Part shown: in pieces, positions 44,497 through 52,082 of the stretch | Layout of the letters: every line of letters starts with the position of its first letter | Position numbering within the stretch: position 1 is the stretch's first letter | DNA from: Acidobacteriota bacterium | GTDB taxonomy: Bacteria > Acidobacteriota > Blastocatellia > Pyrinomonadales > Pyrinomonadaceae | Length of the DNA: 64,000 nt | Assembly (NCBI GenBank): GCA_023391155.1 | Contig: JAEWBM010000029.1 | Location: forward strand, 16,392-80,391 | Direction of reading: 5' to 3' | Notes under the pieces: generated by a model | What the model was told of the DNA's origin: nothing | The model's input: the letters and a program-made list of their open reading frames with translations, nothing else | The model's database searches: none | Made by a program: the position numbers and the translations under genes

Positions 44497-45081
44497 CTAC
44501 GACTTCGGCAGCGTCATCGTTTCGCCTTCGGCCTGCATATTTAGATGCCGCGTGGTCTCTTCGGTCACGCTCGCCGGCGTCAGATCGCCAGTCCGGTAAC
44601 GCGATTCGGGCATGTTCCCCTCGGCCGGCTGCGGCGGCAGCGCCGTGGTCGCTCCGCTCCCCTGTATCGAATTCAGAGATGCCCCGCTTGTGGCAGCATT
44701 GACGCTGCCCATCATCGGCCGCGTCATCTTCCGCGATTTCATCACGTCCGCCGCTCCCTTTCCCAGGAACGTAAACGCCGGAAACAGCATCGCCCACCAC
44801 CACGTCTGCCCGTTTGCCACGCCGGTGAACAAAAGAGCCATCGACACCGCGAGAAATCCGATGCCCATAAAGACCGACCGGATCCCATCCGCGTAAACCT
44901 CGTTCGGGTCCGTCCGCCTGAGCGAGCTTTTCTTGCTGTCTCCGCAACCGTCAAGCCCGAGATCCGCAAGCGATGCCAAATTGCCGCTCATCACGGCTGG
45001 AACACTCGATATATCCGCCCCGCAGCTTCTGCAAAATCGACCGTCTTCCGGATTTTTAATTCCGCATTTTGGACAAAACAT
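44497..45081 (-). CDS. Zinc-ribbon membrane protein
   Basis: 194 residues. A classical N-terminal zinc ribbon (MFCPKCGIKNPEDGRFCRSCGADI) is followed by two membrane helices at about residues 70-90 and 92-110 (SVFMGIGFLAVSMALLFTG, WWWAMLFPAFTFLGKGA), then a Ser/Thr/Pro-rich cytoplasmic-looking tail containing SVTEETTRHLN. The function is unknown. It starts 3 bases after the rlmB stop on the same strand. Confidence 0.75.
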   Translation of the reverse strand: MFCPKCGIKNPEDGRFCRSCGADISSVPAVMSGNLASLADLGLDGCGDSKKSSLRRTDPNEVYADGIRSVFMGIGFLAVSMALLFTGVANGQTWWWAMLFPAFTFLGKGAADVMKSRKMTRPMMGSVNAATSGASLNSIQGSGATTALPPQPAEGNMPESRYRTGDLTPASVTEETTRHLNMQAEGETMTLPKS

Positions 45082-45084
45082 TAC

Positions 45085-45915
45085 TTAGGCTTCCCCTCCC
45101 GAAACCCGCCTTTGCCGGCGGGCCTCGAATAAAATTACGCCTGCGGCAACAGAAACGTTCAGAGACTCTATTTTTCCATACATCGGGATATTTACCAACA
45201 TATCGCAATTTTCCGCCACCAAACGGTGCAGCCCCGTGCCCTCATTGCCCAGCACTATCGCCGTCGGCCGGTTCCAATCCCAATCGAAGTGCTCCGTCTC
45301 GGCATCGCCGCTCGTCCCGATAACCCAAACGCCGCGTTCCTTTAGCTCATCGATAAGCCGGTTCAGATTCGCCGCCTTCGCCACGGGCACATATTCCGCC
45401 GCCCCCGCGGAAGATTTCGCCACCGTTTCCGTCAGCCCCACCGCCCGCCGCTCGGGTATAAAAACGCCGTCCACGCCCGCGCACTCCGCACTTCTTAAGA
45501 TCGCCCCGAAATTCCGCGGGTCCTCCACCCCGTCGAGCACCATGTAAAGCGGCATTTCCCCCGCACCTTCAAAGATCTCCTCCGTCGAAACATAGCTCGC
45601 CGCAGCGGCGATCGCCGCCACCCCCTGATGATTCACCCCCGGCGGCAGCATGCGTTCGAGTTCGTCCCGCGAGACCCGGTCGAGCCTCACGTCCGCCTCC
45701 CTCGCCAGCTCGCGGATCTCCGCCAGCCGATGCGCCTTTGCCCCCTCCGCCGTAATCACCCGATCGATCCGACGCGGCCGCGAACGCAGGGCCTCCGTCA
45801 CCGGCAGCACGCCATAGATCGCGTTTTCGCGCACCGGACGCTCAGCCGGCTCCCGCCGCTGCTCAGGCTTCCGCCTGTTTCGATCATCCCCTTTCCGCGC
45901 CCGTCTCTGTTTCAT
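45085..45915 (-). CDS. rlmB: 23S rRNA (guanosine-2'-O-)-methyltransferase, TrmH/SpoU family
   Basis: 276 residues: a basic N-terminal extension (RRARKGDDRNRRKPEQRR), an L30e-like substrate domain, and the SPOUT catalytic domain with its three knot motifs NFGAILRSAECAGVDGVF, IVLGNEGTGLHRLV and IPMYGKIESLNVSVAAGVIL. RlmB methylates G2251 in the ribosomal P loop; the family also includes tRNA enzymes, so the exact site is inferred. It overlaps the upstream unknown gene by 4 bases. Confidence 0.88.
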   Translation of the reverse strand: MKQRRARKGDDRNRRKPEQRREPAERPVRENAIYGVLPVTEALRSRPRRIDRVITAEGAKAHRLAEIRELAREADVRLDRVSRDELERMLPPGVNHQGVAAIAAAASYVSTEEIFEGAGEMPLYMVLDGVEDPRNFGAILRSAECAGVDGVFIPERRAVGLTETVAKSSAGAAEYVPVAKAANLNRLIDELKERGVWVIGTSGDAETEHFDWDWNRPTAIVLGNEGTGLHRLVAENCDMLVNIPMYGKIESLNVSVAAGVILFEARRQRRVSGGEA

Positions 45916-46889
45916 ATCAAGGTTCGCCTGAGCCGCGAATATTTCGTGAATTGCTCACGATTCGTCACCGTCTCCACCCGCGAAAGCGCTTTCGTCCCGA
46001 GCCCCGTTCGTTTTAGCCCCTGCGAATCGCGCGTCGTCGCCGGCGGCCATGCGTGATCGAGCAGGTGCCTCAACTCGTCGTATGAACCATCGCTCTCGGC
46101 CGCTGTGCACTTCTCCGCCAAAAGATCGAACAGCCGGCCGATATTCTCCCGCGCAAACAATGACCGCTCCCCGCCTAAACACGAAAAATCAAATCCCGAT
46201 ATCGGCACACGGAACCCCCGCCGGTCCTCTCCGACGTAAATATCGATCACCCCGCTCTCCTCGCTCGATTCCAAACTCTCGACCGATCTCGTACCGCGAA
46301 GCTTCCTCTGCTCGAACGATTCGCTCCGGCTCTCATAGATCCGCCCCCGCACCAGCAGCACGACATCGCCGAATGCGGCCCGCACAACCTCACCCGTATT
46401 GAACAGATGCAGCAGAATGTCTACGCCGTCGAATTCGATCGCCCTCAGCCTTTGCGGCGCCGTTCCCGGATCAAGCTCCGCATCCGCCACGTTCCGAGTC
46501 ACCAACCCCGCTTCGCCCAATCGCCGCGAGATCGATCCCGCCTCCGCCTCGGTCCGCACGCGGGCCAAAGGCAGCGGCACTCCGCTCTCGATAGCCGATC
46601 GCAACTCGTCCGCCTCCCAACCCAATACTTTCGCCGCGGCCCCCGCATCCGACGACTCCTTTGCCGAGATGAGTACCAAGTTAATGCCGCTCTCCCACTC
46701 CTCGAAGGGGCGGCTGTCGATCCGCAGCTCCCGCGATCCGGTCGGCAGCTCCGCACCGCAATAGATGCACCCCGCACGGTCCGGCGGATTCGCCCGGCCG
46801 CACTTCGGGCACGCGGCCATCTCCTCACGGTCAAACCCCGTGGGCCCGTCCGTCAGCCGCATTTCATCGCGATTGTTTTGATCTGTCAT
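45912..46889 (-). CDS. Zinc-ribbon protein of unknown function
   Basis: 325 residues from the ATG at 46889; upstream ATGs at 46928 and 46964 are possible, and none has a clear binding site. A zinc ribbon near the start (CPKCGRANPPDRAGCIYCGAEL) is followed by a region with helix-rich repeats (AAAKVLGWEADELRSAIESGVPLPLARVRTEAEAGSISRRL), which resembles the way ribosomal or regulatory ligand domains are built. A beta-rich middle (VRAAFGDVVLLVRGRIYESRSESFEQR) comes next. I do not recognise the family. It is coupled to rlmB by a 4-base overlap. Confidence 0.6.
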   Translation of the reverse strand: MTDQNNRDEMRLTDGPTGFDREEMAACPKCGRANPPDRAGCIYCGAELPTGSRELRIDSRPFEEWESGINLVLISAKESSDAGAAAKVLGWEADELRSAIESGVPLPLARVRTEAEAGSISRRLGEAGLVTRNVADAELDPGTAPQRLRAIEFDGVDILLHLFNTGEVVRAAFGDVVLLVRGRIYESRSESFEQRKLRGTRSVESLESSEESGVIDIYVGEDRRGFRVPISGFDFSCLGGERSLFARENIGRLFDLLAEKCTAAESDGSYDELRHLLDHAWPPATTRDSQGLKRTGLGTKALSRVETVTNREQFTKYSRLRRTLI

Positions 46890-47184
46890 CGGCAGGAATT
46901 CTGGCCGTCGCCAAACAGATTTTATCATTGGCTCGCGGCAAAAGCTTGACCCGGTTGCCGCCAAAGATGCACACTATTGAAAGGCTACAACTAGAGACAG
47001 CGTCGGGGAAATGTCAGGTTCGTCCGAATTTTTGAATGCTCTGATCACGAAAGTGGTTCGATCTATTTAGTTGAACTCGATAAATTAACACGAATAATTA
47101 TTTTCCTCGTACCGGATCATCGGTTTCCGACATCGCCCGTCCTGTCCCCGTTTTTAGCCTCAATTTACAACAGAGGTGAACGTC

Positions 47185-47874
47185 ATGCAGTTCGACACGC
47201 CCACGGGCCACTCGTGGAAGTTCGGGCATCGGGGCCGGGTCGCCGTCTTTATCGACGGCAACAACCTGTTCCACGCCGCCCGCTTTCACACAATTGACAT
47301 CGATTACAACAAACTGCTTCGCATTTTGCTCGGGGATGGCCGCCTGCTGCGGGCGTTTTTCTATACCGGCGTCGATGCCGGTGCTGAGCGTCAGCAGGGC
47401 TTTCTGCTCTGGATGCGTCGCAATGGTTTCCGCGTCGTTCAAAAGGAACTCAAGACCTTTTACGACGGCACCCGCAAGGCAAATCTCGATGTCGAGATCG
47501 CGGTCGATATGCTCAGCCTTGCCGGCCGCTACGACACGGCCGTGCTCGTTTCCGGGGACGAAGACTTCGTCTATGCGATCAACGCCGTTGCCTATAAGGG
47601 CTGCCGCGTAGAGGTGGCGGGCTTTCGCTCCAACACCGCACCGCGGCTCATCGATGTAGCGGATTTCTTTATTGATCTCGGTGAGATCGCGGAGTTAATT
47701 CGTAAAGACAGCGACCACGCCGAGGATTACGACGTGCCGCCGTTTATCACCGACGACGTCCCTCGCAACGATGACATCCACCGCACACGCGAGCCGATGC
47801 ATCGCATTCACCGAACGCCGAACATGGACTCCCGCTACGGCGAGGACGACACAGAACTTCCGGACGAACGATGA
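47185..47874 (+). CDS. NYN-domain (LabA/DUF88) putative ribonuclease
   Basis: 229 residues from the ATG at 47185, which has AGAGGTG six bases upstream; a GTG three codons earlier overlaps that site. The PIN-like NYN fold is evident: RVAVFIDGNNLFHAAR with the first catalytic Asp, NLDVEIAVDMLSLAGRYDTAVLVSGDEDFVYAI with the second and third, and GCRVEVAGFRSNTAP. The tail is acidic and His/Arg-rich. NYN proteins are metal-dependent RNases. It overlaps the DUF2203 gene by 4 bases. The 295-base upstream gap shows nothing recognisable. Confidence 0.85.
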   Translation: MQFDTPTGHSWKFGHRGRVAVFIDGNNLFHAARFHTIDIDYNKLLRILLGDGRLLRAFFYTGVDAGAERQQGFLLWMRRNGFRVVQKELKTFYDGTRKANLDVEIAVDMLSLAGRYDTAVLVSGDEDFVYAINAVAYKGCRVEVAGFRSNTAPRLIDVADFFIDLGEIAELIRKDSDHAEDYDVPPFITDDVPRNDDIHRTREPMHRIHRTPNMDSRYGEDDTELPDER

Positions 47875-48263
47875 AACTGTTCACCGTCGATGAGGCAAAC
47901 GCCCTGCTGCCGCGGATCCGTATGAAGCTCGAGCTCATCAAGCTTCATTACGAGACCGTCGGCCGGCTTCGCGAGCCCGCCCGAGCCGCCGCGGCAGCCT
48001 CCGATCGCGGTGGCGGGATGGAGGGCGGTACCGAATACGTCGGGGCACTTTACGACATCGGCAAGCTCACCGTCGAGATCACCGACGCCGGCGTCCAGCT
48101 CAAAGATTACCAGCGCGGCCTCATCGACTTCCCCTCAATGCGCGACGGCCGCATCGTCCTCCTTTGCTGGCAGCTCGGCGAACCCGACAACATCCGCTGG
48201 TGGCACGAGGTCGAAGCCGGCTTCGCAGGCCGCCAACCCCTGGAAGAAAATGATGAAGGATGA
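47871..48263 (+). CDS. DUF2203 family protein
   Basis: 130 residues. The opening KLFTVDEANALLPRIRMKLELIKLH and the end GRIVLLCWQLGEPDNIRWWHEVEAGFAGRQPL are the DUF2203 signatures. The protein is helical and cytoplasmic with no known biochemical activity. It is translationally coupled (4-base overlap) to the NYN RNase gene, so a shared role is possible. It is the last gene before the repeat-rich region. Confidence 0.85.
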   Translation: MKLFTVDEANALLPRIRMKLELIKLHYETVGRLREPARAAAAASDRGGGMEGGTEYVGALYDIGKLTVEITDAGVQLKDYQRGLIDFPSMRDGRIVLLCWQLGEPDNIRWWHEVEAGFAGRQPLEENDEG

Positions 48264-48700
48264 AGAACCGGGCAGAAACGCGAGTGTAAACGAGCGTGCC
48301 CACCGTCAGTACCACCCGCAATAGCGGGTGGTTCATCGTTCACCTTCACCAATCCCACAAACCGCACACCGCGAAATCGGCATAGCCGATCCCATTTAAC
48401 CAGCCCACGTCGCAAAATGTGCTTACGCGTCCCCCAAAATCGGCGTAGCCGATGCTATCTAATTAGCCCACATCGCAAGATGTGGGTATGCGGAACCTAT
48501 CCCCCGAGCCGTCCTAGACGGCGACATATCGCCACGTCCGCACTCTCCTCTTCCGTCCCCGCAGGGGACAAATTCAATAGCCGAGGGTGCAGCGAAGCGG
48601 AACCCTGGGAGATGACACCAAGACACCCGACCCTGTAAGGGACGAACCCCCTCATCGCCTCAGTGGGCCAAGAGTGTCTCGGCGAGAGATCACTTGGCGC

Positions 48701-48715
48701 GTCAGCCCTGCATTA
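48701..48715 (+). repeat. Remnant of the GTCAGGCCTGCATTA element end
   Basis: GTCAGCCCTGCATTA differs by one base from the equivalent part of the inverted end at 50276-50290, suggesting a third, truncated copy of the element family described at 50272-50537. Confidence 0.4.
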
Positions 48716-48746
48716 CGCACGCCTCCGGTCTAAACCGCGAAATAAA

Positions 48747-48777
48747 CTGGAAGCTGGAAGCTGAAAACTGGAAGCTG
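48747..48777. repeat. Short imperfect tandem repeat CTGGAAG
   Basis: The unit CTGGAAG / CTGAAAA is repeated about four times. It falls after the end of Rhs similarity and before the hairpin at 48800. Confidence 0.5.
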
Positions 48778-48837
48778 TTCGATCACCTCTCGCATCCCAG
48801 CTCCGTAGGGGCGACCTGTCTGTAGCCACGAGCCCCT

Positions 48838-49541
48838 GTCCAGCACCTCTACCTGTTTGTTCTCAGCGTCGTAGGTGAACTTTCGAAGCTGCGGATCCCG
48901 CGTCGTATTCCCCGCATCATCAAAGACATAGCCGTCGCTCGAACTCAGGCGATTGTCGGATTGATTAACATCAGGATTCAAGACCTTCCGGAGCTCCTCG
49001 CAAAGAGCTGTGTCGCTTTCACAGAGCTTTTCAAAGCCGGTGAAGGTCGTACTCGCCACGACATCGACTGCGAGCCGCCGGTGGGTGTGAGGTTTTCCAC
49101 GGCCGACTTTAATCGGTTCAGCGAATCGTAGGTGTAATCCTGTACCGCCGCGAACCCAGGCGTCTGGCCGACCGTCGGGACGGAGATCGTCTGTTTTGTG
49201 ATGTTGCCGTTGTTGACCGAGGCCGTCGCGCCGTACTCGTAATGGAGCTTTAGCAGATTCGTCGCACCGGGCGTTACGCCTAGGGCGATCTGGGTGGGCT
49301 GGAGACGGGAGTTGAACGCGGTCGATTCCCAGCGGCCGTTGCCGAGCTGCATCGCGGTCACCGTTCCCGCTGCATTGTAGGTGAAATGCTGTGCGTAGTT
49401 CCACACGCCCGCCTGCAAAACGCAGCTCGCCCCCGTACCCGGAGACCCGTCCAAACACTTCGCACTCTGCACGATCGAAAGATCGCCGTTGCTATCCAAG
49501 ACCTTCTTAACCCGCCGCCCGCGAGAGTCTTCGCGAGGCAC
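48838..49541 (-). pseudogene. Rhs core fragment, frameshifted and internally deleted
   Basis: Read on the minus strand, the first frame (49541 to about 49060) has Rhs/YD repeats: HFTYNAAGTVTAMQLGNGRW, YDSLNRLKSAVEN, and ends at TPTGGSQSMSW. The Rhs pattern then resumes in another frame (TTFTGFEKLCES..., YVFDDAGNTTRDPQLRKFTYDAENKQVEV) down to about 48838. The short segment that should join the two, QQTFEFDRYG, is missing here but survives in the fragment at 50316-50472. The 5' end is truncated and there is no Rhs C-terminal core motif or toxin. It is a decayed Rhs gene. Confidence 0.85.
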
Positions 49542-49680
49542 GCCCGTCAGAGCTAATCAAAGAACGGGCCGCAACCATTTTCCAAACGCCTTTGCTCAAG
49601 ATCAGAACGCGTGACTACCCTTCGAATGACGTCGAAGCACCAACTCCTTTGTTGTCGGCACTCATTGGATCTTGCTTCTG

Positions 49681-50034
49681 TCACAGCACATGAATGTTAT
49701 CGAGTTCGAACCCAAACTCGGACTCACCTTTATCAAAACACGTAAGCTCGACGCTCAAGTCCGACTCGCCTTCCTCCAATGTCCAAAGATGAAATACTAC
49801 GCTGAAGCGCGGCGGATGCGACCCTTCGATTTCCACGACATCAATCCGGTTGAAATCTGAGTCAGGCGGCAAAATCACAGTGCGCCCATAATCTGAGATC
49901 GCCGACCGGATCTCAGTTTCTGAAAGCCTGTTGTTCTTTGCTAGTTCGGCCAAACACGAATATTCCCTTTGCGATAACAGAGTAGCCACCAATTTAACGG
50001 TCCTTATTAATTTGGTTTCGATAACATGATTCAT
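49681..50034 (-). CDS. Putative immunity protein for the orphan toxin tail at 50038
   Basis: 117 residues, soluble, with an N-terminal helical half (RTVKLVATLLSQREYSCLAEL) and a beta-rich half ending in VVFHLWTLEEGESDLSVELT. The start lies 3 bases after the stop of a toxin-like tail, the usual position of an Rhs immunity gene. Base composition is AT-richer than the chromosomal genes. No family name is assigned with confidence. It appears intact although its toxin is truncated. Confidence 0.65.
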   Translation of the reverse strand: MNHVIETKLIRTVKLVATLLSQREYSCLAELAKNNRLSETEIRSAISDYGRTVILPPDSDFNRIDVVEIEGSHPPRFSVVFHLWTLEEGESDLSVELTCFDKGESEFGFELDNIHVL

Positions 50035-50037
50035 GCT

Positions 50038-50271
50038 TCACCTATTCCCAGGTATCCTTGTCACTGTTGCTTTGTTGACGCCGAGACCACCGAAGTATGC
50101 ATCTGCTTTATTTATGGCATTTCTAGCCTCAGTTTTTGAGAAGCCAGCCTTTCTCAGTGCCTTATAGCCAATCCTCCTCTCAGACGCATATGATCCGCCG
50201 CCTCGTTGTCTCTGTATAGCGGTAGCAATACCATGGGCCGTGCCCGCCCGATTAGCAGGCCCAGGAAAATC
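50038..50271 (-). pseudogene. Orphan Rhs-type toxin tail (tail 2), no start or core
   Basis: An open frame on the minus strand from the element boundary at 50271 to a stop at 50038 encodes a basic 70-80 residue tail: ANRAGTAHGIATAIQRQRGG, then RIGYKALRKAGFSKTEARN, ending TRIPGNR. It has no start codon context of its own and would need a core fused upstream. Three bases separate it from the immunity-like gene. The activity cannot be assigned from sequence; basic, helical tails of this size are common at the ends of Rhs and other polymorphic toxins. Confidence 0.6.
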
Positions 50272-50537
50272 GGGGTCAGGCCTGCATTATTGCAATTCTG
50301 ACCGCATCCCTAGCGGGTCCGTACCCATATTACATTCAATTTTCGCCTCGTGGCAGCAATTCGATCGCCGTAGCGGTCAAACTCGAATGTCTGCTGCCAC
50401 GACATCGACTGCGAGCCGCCGGTGGGCGTGATGTTCTCCACGGCCGACTTTAATCGGTTCAGCGAGTCGACGCGTTAGTTTAGCCGAACTGTACGGTGAA
50501 GCCGTTGAGAGAATTGCAATAATGCAGGCCCGACCCC
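50272..50537. mobile_element. 266-bp element with 28-bp inverted ends (element E1, REP/MITE-like)
   Basis: The left end 50272-50299 begins GGGGTCAGGCCTGCATTATT. The right end 50510-50537 is its reverse complement with a single mismatch in 28. Inside the left end is a hairpin GACCGC...GCGGGTC (50300-50319). The element contains an Rhs core fragment. Part of its left end matches the related element at 51462. The size, inverted ends and lack of a gene resemble a non-autonomous element, possibly mobilised by a REP-associated transposase elsewhere (inference). Confidence 0.65.
50316..50472 (-). pseudogene. Displaced Rhs core fragment inside element E1
   Basis: On the minus strand it encodes VDSLNRLKSAVENITPTGG followed by SQSMSWQQTFEFDRYGDR, then unrelated residues to a stop. 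The first part duplicates 49040-49125 of the Rhs pseudogene almost exactly. It extends beyond the point where that copy is broken, so it preserves the missing junction. Confidence 0.75.
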
Positions 50538-50611
50538 TCTTCACCTCCCTCGTATCTCTTCATAATCTCCTCATTATAAGAGACTTTTTTATCCCGTTTT
50601 ATTAGACCCTC

Positions 50612-51052
50612 TCACTCTCCCGTGAGGTTAGTCCGCATTCCAGAAAGTTCCTTCAGATGCCTTAAACATAATCTCAAGTCCTTTGCTCCCTTCAATAGCT
50701 TTCTTTCCAGTTCGTCTTCGGGTGTGAACATAGAAAAGTATCGAGAATTCGCAACCCGTTGTTGCTGAGTCACCTTCTCCATTATCCGCACATTCAATCC
50801 AGCGAGATGCAACGTCTTCGATTTGTCATCGTAATCGGGAAGTTTGCCATTCTCAAGCAGAAAAATAATGACTAGAAGATAATCCTCGATATTCTCATAA
50901 GATATGGACACAATCTTGTCCCTGTCAGAATATCGAACGTCATAATAGACATTGCCCAGAACCTGTGCTTCGGGTAAATTCAAGCCGAATTCGGACACGA
51001 GAAACGAAAAATATGCTTTAACCAATTGTACGTATCTTTTTCCGTTTATCAT
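50612..51052 (-). CDS. Putative immunity protein for the orphan toxin tail at 51049
   Basis: 146 residues, soluble and helix-rich, with many Tyr, Leu and Lys residues and a visibly AT-rich sequence unlike the flanking chromosome. The start codon overlaps the stop of the toxin tail by 4 bases (ATGA), so the two are translationally coupled, as is normal for Rhs toxin-immunity pairs. No family is recognised. The frame is intact, suggesting selection to keep protection, or recent arrival. Confidence 0.65.
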   Translation of the reverse strand: MINGKRYVQLVKAYFSFLVSEFGLNLPEAQVLGNVYYDVRYSDRDKIVSISYENIEDYLLVIIFLLENGKLPDYDDKSKTLHLAGLNVRIMEKVTQQQRVANSRYFSMFTPEDELERKLLKGAKDLRLCLRHLKELSGMRTNLTGE

Positions 51053-51459
51053 CGCGAAATCACCTTTACTTTTCCCGGATAAAGCTTCTGATAGTTCCTA
51101 ATCATGTTTTTCTCCATCTGATAGAAGATGCTTGGCATTTTTCTTGACGGATCCGCACCAATATCCATTATAGTTCTACCGCTTCTCAGTTGTTGCAGAA
51201 TCCACTTTCTGTTGTAGGCCATCATCTGACTCGTTATCTGATCACGTGACCCGGTAAAGACTGGCATGCTATCCAATATCGTGGATCCTGGATTTCTTGC
51301 GGCGGCGGTTCGTACCCGCGTCATCGTTTCGCCGATTATCGTGAGTCCATGTTTTGCCTTTTCTGCTTTTCGTAGCAATTTGAGGCCTGGGAGCAGATTT
51401 GGAAGTTCCGAAGCCGCTTCGCCCGTATTCCCTTGCCCAATAAGGACGATCGGTGGAAA
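51049..51459 (-). pseudogene. Orphan Rhs-type toxin tail (tail 1), no start or core
   Basis: The minus-strand frame is open from the element boundary at about 51459 to 51049. It reads GQGNTGEAASELPNLLPGLK, a hydrophobic linker, then KHGLTIIGETMTRVRTAAAR, MPVFTGSRDQITSQMMAYNRK, and SGRTIMDIGADPSR...SIFYQMEKNMIRNYQKL. This second part is a pattern I associate with C-terminal toxin domains of Rhs and related proteins. No upstream start or core is present, so it is an orphan module that would become active only if fused to a core. The immunity gene overlaps its stop. Confidence 0.7.
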
Positions 51460-51461
51460 CC

Positions 51462-51711
51462 GGGGCCAGGCCTGCTTTATTGCAATTGTGCCCCTATCCC
51501 CTCTGGGGCGACTCTATAGTACATTTAATATTCATTCCGCGGCAAAAACATCGGCCCGCGAACGCCCCCACCTTGCATCCCTTGCGCATGCCTCTAGCAA
51601 CCCCTGCGTTGAATATGCCAAAATCTCGGCTGGCGCACGGCGCGATCGCTCTTTGATAAATATTTTCGCATTTTTGGCGGGATACCTGGCTCCGGGACAG
51701 ATCTAACCCCC
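51462..51711. mobile_element. About 250-bp element related to E1 (element E2)
   Basis: The left end 51462-51489 (GGGGCCAGGCCTGCTTTATT...) differs from the E1 left end at three of 28 positions. The similarity continues for about 80 bases, through a hairpin GCCCC...GGGGC where E1 has GACCGC...GCGGGTC, so both sides of the stem have changed together. A weaker inverse end, GGGGTTAGATCTGT, is at 51710-51697. No gene is supported inside. It borders toxin tail 1, as E1 borders toxin tail 2. Confidence 0.5.
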
Positions 51712-51717
51712 ACCTAT

Positions 51718-51866
51718 ACAACGACTTACGGTCACGGGCCCCGGATGGGACACCCCCCGGGACACCCCGTGGGACACCCCCCGGGACACCCCTGGGACAC
51801 CATGGGACGTTTTTCTCACGATAACGGCCCGTAACCGTCTCAAGCCCCTCACCCACAACGACTTAC
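51718..51866 (+). repeat. Direct repeat ACAACGACTTAC (two copies)
   Basis: The 12-mer occurs at 51718-51729 and 51855-51866, bracketing the GGGACACCCC tandem array. Confidence 0.45.
51747..51809. repeat. Tandem repeat, 12-bp unit GGGACACCCCNN
   Basis: Five units of GGGACACCCC plus 1-2 variable bases (lengths 12, 12, 12, 11, 10) and a partial sixth, at 51747-51809. On the minus strand the multiple-of-three units keep a frame open (GVPGGVPRGVPGGV), but I see no support for a real protein. Confidence 0.75.
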
Positions 51867-51891
51867 ACCTGTGGACGACCCTGTGAACACC

Positions 51892-51924
51892 CCGAGAACG
51901 CCCCGAGAACGCTCCGAGAACGCC
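51892..51924. repeat. Tandem repeat, three 11-bp units CCGAGAACGCY
   Basis: Three contiguous copies of CCGAGAACGCC/T at 51892-51902, 51903-51913 and 51914-51924, preceded by the related GTGAACACC. It lies 70 bases before the promoter of the RDD gene, where iteron-like sites could act on that promoter. Confidence 0.65.
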
Positions 51925-51994
51925 CAAAATTGTCCACTCTCCGTTACCGGTTCTCAATTATGCCCGCAAGTCCAAACATCCGTTAACTTTACTA

Positions 51995-52024
51995 TTGACG
52001 AGTTAAAGTAATTTCTGATACCAT
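51995..52024 (+). promoter_or_regulatory. Candidate promoter of the RDD gene
   Basis: TTGACG (51995-52000) and TACCAT (52019-52024), 18 bases apart, in an AT-rich patch at the right edge of the accessory region. Confidence 0.45.
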
Positions 52025-52082
52025 CGCGGTGTTTGCCCCATTCGCGCTCATTTTCAGTTTGAAATTCAGTCCTGAATGCTAT

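Larger units (their letters stand above)
48311..48812. repeat. Array of short perfect hairpins with 3-4 base loops
   Basis: This gene-free stretch contains a series of small inverted repeats: ACCACCCGC-AATA-GCGGGTGGT (48311-48332), ATCGGC-ATA-GCCGAT (48376-48390), ATCGGC-GTA-GCCGAT (48439-48453), CCCACATC-GCAA-GATGTGGG (48467-48486), GCCGTC-CTA-GACGGC (48508-48522), GTCCCC-GCA-GGGGAC (48555-48569), CCCT-GTA-AGGG (48631-48641) and GCTCC-GTA-GGGGC (48800-48812). About 60 bases at 48374-48434 and 48437-48497 are diverged direct copies of one another. No coding frame is supported. It looks like a deposit of REP-type interspersed repeats. Confidence 0.7.

Noticed and set aside
48374..48497. Two 60-bp direct repeats considered as a CRISPR remnant
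   Set aside because: Only two diverged copies, contiguous, no spacers of regular size and no cas genes; better explained as a duplicated hairpin repeat.
48478..48661. Plus-strand short frames in the hairpin array
   Set aside because: They are short, lack binding sites and consist of translated hairpin repeats.
51494..51856. 120-residue minus-strand frame with GVPGGVPRG repeats
   Set aside because: The repeats come from a 12-bp DNA tandem array in frame by chance; no binding site, and the rest overlaps element E2.
51747..51924. Tandem arrays considered as CRISPR
   Set aside because: Units are contiguous with no spacers and only 11-12 bp long.
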